From Raineya sp. (GTDB lineage Bacteria > Bacteroidota > Bacteroidia > Cytophagales > Thermonemataceae): 64,000 nt of DNA. The stretch lies in the NCBI GenBank assembly GCA_025454915.1, contig JALONN010000002.1, positions 186,001-250,000 of the forward strand, read 5' to 3'. Below the pieces are notes generated by a model. That model did no database searches. It saw nothing but the letters and a program-made list of their open reading frames with translations, and had not been told where the DNA came from. This document shows positions 1 through 6,832 of the stretch, piece by piece (the first letter of the stretch is position 1; every line of letters starts with the position of its first letter). The position numbers were made by a program, and so were the translations under genes.

Positions 1-200
1 GAATAGATGCTTGGGTGGAACAACTCAAAAACTGGTTTGAACAAGGACTTAAAACTCTTTATTTTTTTGTACATGAACCTGATAATGTGCTTGCTCCTGA
101 CTTATCTGTTTATTTTATTCAAAAGTTAAATAATGTTTGTAAATTGCAACTCAAAATTCCTCAGATAAAACAAAAAGATATTCAAATTAAATTATTTTAG
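1..200 (+). CDS. DUF72 (YecE-like) family protein, C-terminal end only
   Basis: The reading frame is open from the first complete codon (base 3) to a TAG at 198-200, so this is the 3' end of a gene that starts outside the window. The visible 65 or so residues contain WVEQLKNWFEQGLKTLYFF followed by VHEPDNVLAPDL. This matches the C-terminal part of DUF72/YecE TIM-barrel proteins, where a Trp-rich helix is followed by a strand with an Asn/His-x-D signature. The biochemical role of DUF72 is not established. The GTG at base 15 is internal, not a start. The next gene begins 18 bases downstream, so the two may share a transcript. Confidence 0.65.
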   Translation, partial: IDAWVEQLKNWFEQGLKTLYFFVHEPDNVLAPDLSVYFIQKLNNVCKLQLKIPQIKQKDIQIKLF

Positions 201-218
201 GGTTTTAAATTAAAGTGT

Positions 219-509
219 ATGAATACGATAAAAATAGGAGTTAATAAGCAGATGGATGGTTATACTTTTAGTTTAAGTCCTTCTTTAAGGAAAATTATCA
301 AAGATTCTTTTCCTGATGCTTACCCTGCTAGTGTCATATTTGTGGGTTATGATATACAAAGTGGGTTCGAGTTCTTTCTTGGAAAACTTGAAGAATATAT
401 TTATCCTGCCTTAATAGGTGTGAGAAACGAAGATTTAAGAAAAATATTTAAAAAAGTCGAGTTTATTGATAATAAAACAGACAAAGTTATTCATACTCAG
501 CAAATATGA
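219..509 (+). CDS. Hypothetical protein, coupled to nuclease-like gene
   Basis: A 96-residue soluble protein with no signal peptide or membrane segment. I do not recognise its family. The central part (SVIFVGYD, then an aromatic stretch) looks like alternating strands and helices, and the C-terminus is charged. Its stop codon overlaps the ATG of the next gene (ATGA at 506-509), an arrangement that usually means translational coupling and a shared function. The partner is a PD-(D/E)XK-like protein, so an inhibitor, targeting or accessory role is possible, but that is inference from position only. Confidence 0.6.
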   Translation: MNTIKIGVNKQMDGYTFSLSPSLRKIIKDSFPDAYPASVIFVGYDIQSGFEFFLGKLEEYIYPALIGVRNEDLRKIFKKVEFIDNKTDKVIHTQQI

Positions 510-997
510 GCAAAAAAAAGGATTTGTATTTGGGCAAAGCAGGACACTTATATGCAATGGCTGAATTTTTGATGAAAGGATGGAATGTAGCTATCCCCGA
601 AGTAGATACAGGAGATGATATTTTTGTTGTAGAAGATGATAATAACACTTTTAGAAGAGTACAAGTAAAAACTGCAACAGCAAAATTAAAATCGAACAAC
701 TATCAAGTACAATATAATCTCCCCATTACACAACTCAAGAATATATCCAATGTTCTTTTACATTATATATTTGTTATTCGTTATAATGATGATTGGCAAA
801 AACTCGTAATTATCAAGCAAGATACTCTTTTAGATTATTATGAGAATCAAAATCTTGGAAGCAAATCCAAAGATGGCAAAAAATTAATACTTACATTTAT
901 TTTTTCGAGCAATGGAATTCTTACTTGTTCCAAAATAAATTTATCTAACCATATTGCTGATTTTGCAGATTTTCCAACTCCAACTTTTTTTAAATAA
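506..997 (+). CDS. PD-(D/E)XK nuclease-like (DUF4365-type) protein
   Basis: A 163-residue protein whose N-terminal half follows the PD-(D/E)XK fold pattern. Helix 1 carries Glu20 (YAMAEFLMKGW), followed by a strand with the acidic pair Asp37/Asp38 (DTGDDIFVV), then a strand with Q53-V-K55 (RRVQVKTAT). This order (E...D...QxK) is typical of small uncharacterised nuclease-like proteins such as the DUF4365 group, in which Gln replaces the second catalytic Glu. The C-terminal half has no recognised motif. It overlaps the preceding gene by four bases and lies three bases before the following one. No cognate methylase or toxin is visible. Catalytic activity is inferred from the motif only. Confidence 0.6.
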   Translation: MSKKKDLYLGKAGHLYAMAEFLMKGWNVAIPEVDTGDDIFVVEDDNNTFRRVQVKTATAKLKSNNYQVQYNLPITQLKNISNVLLHYIFVIRYNDDWQKLVIIKQDTLLDYYENQNLGSKSKDGKKLILTFIFSSNGILTCSKINLSNHIADFADFPTPTFFK

Positions 998-1000
998 AAA

Positions 1001-1855
1001 ATGATTTCTTTGAAGTTAGGTGGCGTTCCCGAACATTTCAATCTCCCTTGGCGATTAGCGATTGAAGAAGGTGTTTTTAAAAACCAAAACATTGATTTAC
1101 AATGGATTGATCACGCAGGTGGCACAGGTTCTATGACCAAAGCTCTACGTGAGGGAGAATTGGATATGGCTATTTGCCTTACAGAAGGCATTGTAGCTGA
1201 TATAGCAAAAGGTAATGGAGCTAAAATTATTAAGGTTTATGTAAAATCCCCTCTTACTTGGGGAATTTATGTAAAAGCTGATAGTCCTTTCCAAACCGTT
1301 GAAGAATTAGAGGGTAAATTTTTTGGTATCAGCAGGTTTGGCTCTGGCTCACACCTGATGGCATATGTAAAAGCCCAAGATTTAGGCTGGAATACTAAAA
1401 AAATACAGTTTGTATTATTAAAAAATTTAGACGGAATCAGAGAAGGGTTAAAAATGAATTTGGCAGATATCTTTATGTGGGAGCAGGTAATGACTCAGCC
1501 CTATGTAGATAGTGGTGAATTACGTCAAATTGGGCAATGTATAACACCTTGGTCTTGTTTTGTTTTGGCAGTAAGAACAGATATTCTTGAAAAATATGAG
1601 TCTGTTATTCAAACAATCTGTCAAACAATTAATTCTTATGTAAAAGGGTTTAAACAACGCCCACAAATCATAGATATTTTGGCTCAAAGGTATCATATTG
1701 ATCTAGAAGATACTGCCCACTGGCTACATCAAACCATTTGGGATGAAACCAATGACATTCCAGAAAATATGATACAAAAGGTTCAGAATACTTTACAAGA
1801 ATTAGAAATCATACCTGAAATTAAAAATTATCAAGATTTAGTTCATGTTTTATGA
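1001..1855 (+). CDS. NMT1/Ca3427-like periplasmic-binding-fold protein without signal peptide
   Basis: A 284-residue type 2 periplasmic-binding-fold protein. It opens directly with the first strand of the fold (LKLGGVPEHFNLPWRLAIEEG), then shows the HAGGTGSMTKAL and ELDMAICLTEG segments seen in NMT1/THI5/SsuA-like proteins. The fit is best to the Ca3427-like subgroup, which is found in fungi and bacteria. There is no signal peptide or lipobox, and the ATG at 1001 sits three bases after the previous stop, so the protein is probably cytoplasmic. That argues against a transport role and for binding or modifying a small pyrimidine- or sulfonate-like compound. The ligand is unknown. Its last codon overlaps the next start (ATGA, 1852-1855). 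Confidence 0.72.
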   Translation: MISLKLGGVPEHFNLPWRLAIEEGVFKNQNIDLQWIDHAGGTGSMTKALREGELDMAICLTEGIVADIAKGNGAKIIKVYVKSPLTWGIYVKADSPFQTVEELEGKFFGISRFGSGSHLMAYVKAQDLGWNTKKIQFVLLKNLDGIREGLKMNLADIFMWEQVMTQPYVDSGELRQIGQCITPWSCFVLAVRTDILEKYESVIQTICQTINSYVKGFKQRPQIIDILAQRYHIDLEDTAHWLHQTIWDETNDIPENMIQKVQNTLQELEIIPEIKNYQDLVHVL

Positions 1856-2568
1856 TAAGGTTTTTGGTTGTTTCCTTTGTTATTTTTACTATAAATTCCT
1901 GTAAACCAAAAGAATGTTTCAAAGAAACAGGTTCTGTAGAGAAAATAAAGAAAGAGACGGGATATTTTAAAGTTATACAAGTAGAAGATAATATTAATGT
2001 CATTCTTACTCAAGGCAATGAAATATTCTTAGAAGCAGGTGAAAAGTTAATCAATGGTATAGATTTCAAACTAAAAGAAGATAGCACACTGACAATCAGC
2101 AATAAAAACATATGCAGTTGGTTCAGAAGTTATGATATTCCTATAAATGTTTATGTAGGAATAGAGACCCTAAGTTATATTAATTGGAGAAGTTATGGTA
2201 GTTTAACAAGCCAAAAAAATTTACAATTTGGATACTTACAATTAGATATTTTTGATGTAAACCCAAAAATAAATTTGAGTATCAATGCCATTGGATTGTT
2301 TGTTTATTATAACTCAGGTGCTGACATAACTTTTGAAGGAGAGAGCAAAGAATTATCAGTTTTCACAAGAGGATATGGCAAAGTGAACGCTTCTAGTTTA
2401 ATTACTAATTTGGTAAAAATTAAGCATCAAGGACAAAATAATATATCTGTTCAACCTGTTGATATATTGGAAGTTTCTATAGAAAGTTCTGGAAATGTTT
2501 TATACATACATGAACCAAAAGAAAAAAAGATTTCTTTCACAGGTTCAGGAAAAATTATTAAGCAATAA
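1852..2568 (+). CDS. DUF2807 (GIN domain) putative lipoprotein
   Basis: A 238-residue exported protein. A short hydrophobic leader ends in TINSC (Cys17), a weak lipobox that suggests a lipoprotein. The rest is strand-rich with the features of DUF2807, the GIN domain once called the putative auto-transporter adhesin head: an FKVIQVEDNINVILTQGN segment near residue 42, then repeated short strands with Gly/Ser/Asn turns to the end. The family is very common in Bacteroidota, and its function is unknown beyond envelope location. The gene overlaps the preceding one by four bases and is the last of the compact run starting at 219. Confidence 0.7.
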   Translation: MIRFLVVSFVIFTINSCKPKECFKETGSVEKIKKETGYFKVIQVEDNINVILTQGNEIFLEAGEKLINGIDFKLKEDSTLTISNKNICSWFRSYDIPINVYVGIETLSYINWRSYGSLTSQKNLQFGYLQLDIFDVNPKINLSINAIGLFVYYNSGADITFEGESKELSVFTRGYGKVNASSLITNLVKIKHQGQNNISVQPVDILEVSIESSGNVLYIHEPKEKKISFTGSGKIIKQ

Positions 2569-2599
2569 AATCGTTCATTTATAAAATCATAAAATAATT

Positions 2600-3421
2600 A
2601 TGTCAAAGTTTGCTTGGGAAACTATCAAAGAATTCAGAGACATTAAATTTGAATTTTTTGAAGGTATAGGAAAAATCACCATTAATCGCCCTCGTTATCG
2701 AAATGCTTTTCGCCCTGAAACTGTTATGGAAATGATTGAAGCCGTTGATTATTGCAGATATAGCAATAAAATCAATGTAGTGGTACTCACAGGAGAAGGA
2801 GATAAAGCTTTTTGTAGTGGCGGAGATCAAAATGTAAAAGGGACAGGTGGATATGTTGGAGAAGATGGTGTACCTCGTTTGAATGTTTTAGACTTACAGA
2901 AAAAAATCCGTTCACTCCCAAAACCTGTTATTGCAATGGTCAATGGGTATGCCATTGGTGGTGGGCATGTTTTACATGTAGTTTGTGATTTAAGCATTGC
3001 TTCTGATAACGCAATTTTTGGACAAACAGGTCCTAAGGTTGGTAGTTTTGATGGAGGTTTTGGCTCTTCATATTTGGCTCGTATTATAGGACAGAAGAAA
3101 GCTCGTGAAATCTGGTTTTTATGCAGACAATACAATGCTCAGCAGGCTTTAGAGATGGGATTGGTAAATACTGTTGTACCTTTTGATAAATTAGAAGAAG
3201 AAACTGTACAATGGTGTAGAGAAATACAGCAATTGAGCCCTCTTGCTTTGCGTATGATAAAAGTAGGTTTAAATGCTGAACTTGATGGACAGGCTGGTAT
3301 TCAGGAGCTTGCAGGAAATGCTACACTTTTATATTATCTGACAGAAGAAGCTCAGGAAGGTAAAAAAGCATTTTTAGAAAAACGTAAACCTGATTTCCAG
3401 AAATATCCTAAATTTCCTTAA
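2600..3421 (+). CDS. menB: 1,4-dihydroxy-2-naphthoyl-CoA synthase
   Basis: A 273-residue crotonase-fold enzyme. MenB cyclises o-succinylbenzoyl-CoA to 1,4-dihydroxy-2-naphthoyl-CoA in menaquinone synthesis. The sequence has the MenB-specific features: [15 protein letters not shown], the CSGGDQ oxyanion-hole segment, [15 protein letters not shown], and the long [15 protein letters not shown] loop that separates MenB from general enoyl-CoA hydratases. The C-terminus ([16 protein letters not shown]) is also typical. Length matches the family. No other men genes are next to it. It supports a menaquinone-based respiratory chain, as expected for Bacteroidota. Confidence 0.95.
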   Translation: MSKFAWETIKEFRDIKFEFFEGIGKITINRPRYRNAFRPETVMEMIEAVDYCRYSNKINVVVLTGEGDKAFCSGGDQNVKGTGGYVGEDGVPRLNVLDLQKKIRSLPKPVIAMVNGYAIGGGHVLHVVCDLSIASDNAIFGQTGPKVGSFDGGFGSSYLARIIGQKKAREIWFLCRQYNAQQALEMGLVNTVVPFDKLEEETVQWCREIQQLSPLALRMIKVGLNAELDGQAGIQELAGNATLLYYLTEEAQEGKKAFLEKRKPDFQKYPKFP

Positions 3422-3489
3422 TAGTCAGCTTAACTTTTACATAAATTCAAAAAAAATTCAAAAAACAACTGTATTTTTTTTGAATTTAT

Positions 3490-3497
3490 TATATTTG
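3490..3497 (+). promoter_or_regulatory. Bacteroidetes-type -7 box (TATATTTG)
   Basis: TATATTTG matches the TAnnTTTG -7 element used by the Bacteroidetes primary sigma factor. It lies 33 bases before the ATG at 3531. A poly-T/A stretch precedes it and there is no clear TTG at the -33 spacing, so only the downstream half of the promoter is supported. Confidence 0.45.
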
Positions 3498-3530
3498 TAA
3501 CAGAACTTTATCCAAACAATCATCAATACC

Positions 3531-3905
3531 ATGACAAGTGAACAGAAAAAAGCCTTATTGTTGCTCAAAGCTGTTATTTTCAATTATCACGGTTTAGATG
3601 ATGAAGAAAGAAAAATTTTAGAGAAAACAGCTAAAGAAATAGATGGTTATGAAGAGCTTGAATGGGTCAATGACTTTATAGCTCAAGACCATTTTAGTTC
3701 TTTTGAGAGAGCAAGAGGTTTCTTCAATAATGCCATCCAAACACTTGATAATCAGACTAAACTCTCTTTCTTAGTACAAGCTTGGGATGCCAATAGAACC
3801 AAAGGCTATGTAAGTGAGATAGAAGCAACATCTCTTCTAAAACTATCTAAAGACTGGAATATTCAAAAAGAGTTTGTATCTTTTGTAAGAAATCGTCCAA
3901 ACTGA
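3531..3905 (+). CDS. Hypothetical small helical protein
   Basis: A 124-residue, almost wholly alpha-helical, acidic soluble protein (MTSEQKKALLLLKAVIFNYH...). There is no signal peptide, membrane segment or Cys/His cluster. The pattern of a charged helix with GLDDEERKIL, then YEELEWVNDFI, loosely recalls the helical bundle of TerB-like proteins, but the metal-binding residues expected there are not evident. I do not assign a function. It stands alone with its own -7 box and is followed by a 450-base gap. Confidence 0.55.
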   Translation: MTSEQKKALLLLKAVIFNYHGLDDEERKILEKTAKEIDGYEELEWVNDFIAQDHFSSFERARGFFNNAIQTLDNQTKLSFLVQAWDANRTKGYVSEIEATSLLKLSKDWNIQKEFVSFVRNRPN

Positions 3906-3919
3906 TTTTATAAAAAATT

Positions 3920-3991
3920 GATGTGCTGTTTTTTTTGTGTACTTGTAGAGACTGCTCACCAAAATAGTCTATATTGTACATGCAGCACATC
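3920..3991. repeat. 9-base inverted repeat with 54-base spacer
   Basis: GATGTGCTG (3920-3928) and its reverse complement CAGCACATC (3983-3991) bracket a spacer. The left arm is followed by a run of eight or more T, so the left part might act in termination of the gene ending at 3905. A small-element end is an alternative. The pairing is short, so chance is possible. Confidence 0.3.
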
Positions 3992-4036
3992 ATTATATCT
4001 ATTAACTTTTCTTGTTTATAAATTGTTTGTTTTTTT

Positions 4037-4132
4037 TTAATCAGTCTTCCCAACCAAACTACGTTTCATCTTCAATTGATGTTCTTCACCAACGAAAACA
4101 AATAATTTCTTATTAGTATTTGCTATATTAAA
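4037..4132 (-). pseudogene. Possible 3' remnant of a lost gene
   Basis: Reading on the minus strand from an in-frame TAG down to a TAA at 4039-4037 gives about 31 codons without a start. They end in KKLFVFVGEEHQLK followed by MKRSLVGKTD. The composition looks protein-like, unlike the other frames here. The simplest reading is the tail of a decayed gene inside the gap, but no parent family was identified and chance is not excluded. Confidence 0.22.
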
Positions 4133-4353
4133 CTACCAACCACAAGTGAAAAATAATAGTAGCCCTATATATTTAGTTTGATTACCAAGTTTCTTCAAAA
4201 ACATTCAGTTTAACAAATAAACTTAACTTACTATAAGATTCAATATACAATTTTTAGTAAAGTGATAGATTTTTAAACAACTATATTTTGGCAATAAAAT
4301 GTGGATAATATTAGTAATCAGTTACAAACTTGCTTCATCTAGTGTGAGTGGAA

Positions 4354-5163
4354 CTAGAGCTGAAAGAAGAAGTAGAAGAATAAAACGTTGTAAACTATAC
4401 TTTGAGTGAGTCCAAGCCAATATCCGAATTTTAATTCAGAAAGGTGTAAACGCAAAGTGAATAATAGTACATAAATGGTTTTACCCATAGAATAAAGAAT
4501 ATAAAGTATATAAGTAGCACCTATTAATTTAAATGCCAAACTCAGACTACTTGTCTCTGAATAACTTTGCAAATAATTTAGACATCCAATTAAATAAATA
4601 ATAGCCCATAGAAATGAAATCATAGGCATAATGCGATTGCTAAATAGTGTAAGTCCTCTCATTTCTTTAAAGGTATCTCTAAACTTATAGGTGTAATAGA
4701 TATACATGATTACAAAATAGGCGTTTAGGGCAAGTAATATTTTATTTATAATCAATAAGTGATCAATTTGGGTAGCTATTGAAAGAGTATTTACGATTTT
4801 TGAAGAAGTTTCAGTATGAGGAAAGCCAAAAAACAGACAGTAGATACCAAAGAATATACTCGCAACTAAGACTACTTCAAGCAAGACAACAATCCAAATA
4901 ATAGCATTAAATAAAATAGACTTGGAACCACTACCATTGGGAGAAAAAAAACCACGTTCCCCTGTGATGGTTTCTGCGACAATAGCTGGGAAAATAACAA
5001 TAAGCATCATGGCTCCTGTGCCTGAGATTATCAAAAAGGTCACAATAAGGATGACTGTAATAAGCAAACAAATTCCAAAAATAGCTATTGCTGTCATAAT
5101 GTTTATTAAATATGTTATATAAAAAACAAAGCTAACAGTTTTTTCGTCTTCATGGGTAAACAA
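4354..5163 (-). CDS. Hypothetical multi-pass membrane protein
   Basis: A 269-residue very hydrophobic protein with about six predicted membrane spans: two in the first 70 residues, a third near 85-110, and further spans near 140-160, 180-200, 205-230 and the C-terminus. A short glycine-rich loop with GERGFFSPNGSGSKS lies between spans two and three. The named start (MFTHEDEKTV) gives a short charged N-tail. An ATG 22 codons in (MTAIAIFGI) would begin directly in the first span and is a plausible alternative. No family recognised. It is the furthest downstream of three unknown minus-strand genes, after a 118-base gap, so co-transcription is uncertain. Confidence 0.6.
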   Translation of the reverse strand: MFTHEDEKTVSFVFYITYLINIMTAIAIFGICLLITVILIVTFLIISGTGAMMLIVIFPAIVAETITGERGFFSPNGSGSKSILFNAIIWIVVLLEVVLVASIFFGIYCLFFGFPHTETSSKIVNTLSIATQIDHLLIINKILLALNAYFVIMYIYYTYKFRDTFKEMRGLTLFSNRIMPMISFLWAIIYLIGCLNYLQSYSETSSLSLAFKLIGATYILYILYSMGKTIYVLLFTLRLHLSELKFGYWLGLTQSIVYNVLFFYFFFQL

Positions 5164-5281
5164 AAGACTTCTTGTTGGTATTATTATACTAAAACACCAA
5201 CAAGGATAAATAAGACTTATCCAGCATTTATTCGAACAAATCAGTTATTAACTTCTTTTTCATAGCATATTTTGCTGAATT

Positions 5282-5734
5282 TTAAGCTGGTTTATCTATA
5301 ATTCTTACAAACTCAAAACTATCCAAGTAAGAGAAATACATTTTTTTTATTGGTTCAAATTTTTCTTTATTGTTGGTAATGGTTTCTTTTATAACTCCTA
5401 TTAATTTTTCATTTCCTTCATGATGTTCTTCAGGCCAATTGGGATATAATATTTCAAGATTAATTTCGAAGCTAGAACTAGCTTTTAGATCAAGAATATC
5501 AATCATAAATCCCAAATCATGATAATCTAATGCGGTTTTTATGGCTTTATCAAAACTGTAATTTTTATCAAATTTGGTGTAAGCATATAGGTTTAAAAAT
5601 GGAGCAAACCCTCCTTTTTTTACATAAGATACGCTGGTGTCAATTTCTAGAAAAATAATATCAGGGGCATCTTTATGAGCTATGATGTTTAATAATGATT
5701 CCTTTATTATTTCTAATACTTTTATGTTATTCAT
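5282..5734 (-). CDS. Hypothetical protein (150 aa)
   Basis: A 150-residue soluble acidic protein without signal peptide. It has strand-helix alternation with IIFLEIDTSVSYVKKGGFAP in the first third and a Glu/His-rich loop (WPEEHHEGNEK) near residue 107. I do not recognise the family. Size, acidity and position next to another unknown cytoplasmic protein would suit an immunity-type protein, but no toxin gene is visible nearby, so this is speculation. It lies 93 bases downstream of the gene at 5828-6544. Confidence 0.55.
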   Translation of the reverse strand: MNNIKVLEIIKESLLNIIAHKDAPDIIFLEIDTSVSYVKKGGFAPFLNLYAYTKFDKNYSFDKAIKTALDYHDLGFMIDILDLKASSSFEINLEILYPNWPEEHHEGNEKLIGVIKETITNNKEKFEPIKKMYFSYLDSFEFVRIIDKPA

Positions 5735-5827
5735 ATATGTATGTTTTTATTTTTCTATTCCTCATCAATGATCTTTTTTCTTATGGTTGGTTATGTTATC
5801 AACCTATAAATTAACTTGATTGGCATT

Positions 5828-6544
5828 TTAATGATTATAATAATCATTAAAGTTCCAATCATTGTTATCTCTTACAAATAAATTATATTCATTTTTATTC
5901 AAACCTTTACTCATGAGAGTTGGGTTGTCTAGTATGTTATAAGCAAATATTCTTAAATGGATAATTAATTCGCTTTCCTTTATATATTTTTGAAGACTTT
6001 TTTCAAATATCAAAACCTGCTCTTTAAGATTATTTGAAGTTTGATAAAATGTAATTATGATGAAATTATAATTATCTTTTTCAATGGTTAAAGTGCTCTT
6101 AATAGTTGTTTCTAATACATTGTTTACCAATATTTGAGCAAAAAAAGTTATCCATTTATCTTTATAAGAAAAATTAATATCATATTCTTTTTCTAAAAAA
6201 TGATAGATTTGGTAATCTTGTAATTGATTATTTAATGCGAATAAACATAAAATAATATCTGAATTATTAGGGTTTTCATAGCTTACCTTATAATCATATT
6301 CTATACATAATTTACCCTTAACATATTCTAAATCATTTTCCATATCTTGAACTAGAATTAAAGCCCGTTCTAATTCTAATTCCTCAGCTTTTTTATCAAA
6401 TACAAAATAAATTGTAAAATCCATATTTTCATGATGGGCATTTTCCAATAAAAAAACAGATTTCATGTTTTTGGAAATATTGCCAAAAGTACTCCATATA
6501 AAACTTCTAGTTATTCTTAATATTTTGTCTTGTTTATTCATCAA
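5828..6544 (-). CDS. Hypothetical protein (238 aa), possible two-repeat structure
   Basis: A 238-residue soluble protein. The first half (RITRSFIWSTFGNISKNM, then a strand pair MDFTIYFVFDKK and an acidic helix ELELERALILVQDMENDLE) follows a plan of helix, two strands and an acidic helix. The second half appears to repeat this plan: WITFFAQILVNNV, NFIIITFYQTS, then the helix EQVLIFEKSLQKYI. A C-terminal tail has YNLFVRDNNDWNF. The first-half plan resembles small uncharacterised proteins often found beside polymorphic toxins, but I cannot name a family and no toxin is in view. Confidence 0.55.
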   Translation of the reverse strand: MMNKQDKILRITRSFIWSTFGNISKNMKSVFLLENAHHENMDFTIYFVFDKKAEELELERALILVQDMENDLEYVKGKLCIEYDYKVSYENPNNSDIILCLFALNNQLQDYQIYHFLEKEYDINFSYKDKWITFFAQILVNNVLETTIKSTLTIEKDNYNFIIITFYQTSNNLKEQVLIFEKSLQKYIKESELIIHLRIFAYNILDNPTLMSKGLNKNEYNLFVRDNNDWNFNDYYNH

Positions 6545-6832
6545 CCACTTAAATTGAGAAATTATATTTCACTTAATACTATTCTAGTATCTAAACATTT
6601 AAAAATAAGACTAGTTCATATGGTGTATAATTGAAACTATACCTGCTTGTGTGAGTTTGCAACTCATACCTCTTTTGTGTGTGGTTTGTATGTTACAATC
6701 ACACATAAAATCCATCTCCATTTTTTCTTCTTTTATGCAACCTTTCACAATATGTTATGTCCTTTATACAAAAAGCTCTATAAAGAACGTTCTAACTCTT
6801 TATTCTCATTATTACTTCACACAACTTTTGCT
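6545..6832. other. Intergenic region between divergent genes
   Basis: About 290 bases separate the start of an unknown minus-strand gene from the TonB receptor. The receptor frame stays open through most of it, but that upstream peptide (Cys/His/Phe-rich) is not like a signal sequence and the credible ATG is at 6833. No clear TAnnTTTG box or operator palindrome was found. Confidence 0.45.

Larger units (their letters stand above)
3906..4353. other. Gene-poor interval with inverted repeat and coding scrap
   Basis: About 450 AT-rich bases without an intact gene. They contain a 9-base inverted repeat (GATGTGCTG at 3920-3928, CAGCACATC at 3983-3991) flanking about 54 bases. On the minus strand there is a short open stretch that reads like the end of a protein (4037-4132). 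No tRNA, terminator with a clean T-run, or mobile-element end was recognised. Confidence 0.5.

Noticed and set aside
6647..6832. N-terminal extension of the TonB receptor
   Set aside because: The extra 62 residues are Cys/His/Phe-rich and precede a perfect signal peptide, so the ATG at 6833 is used.
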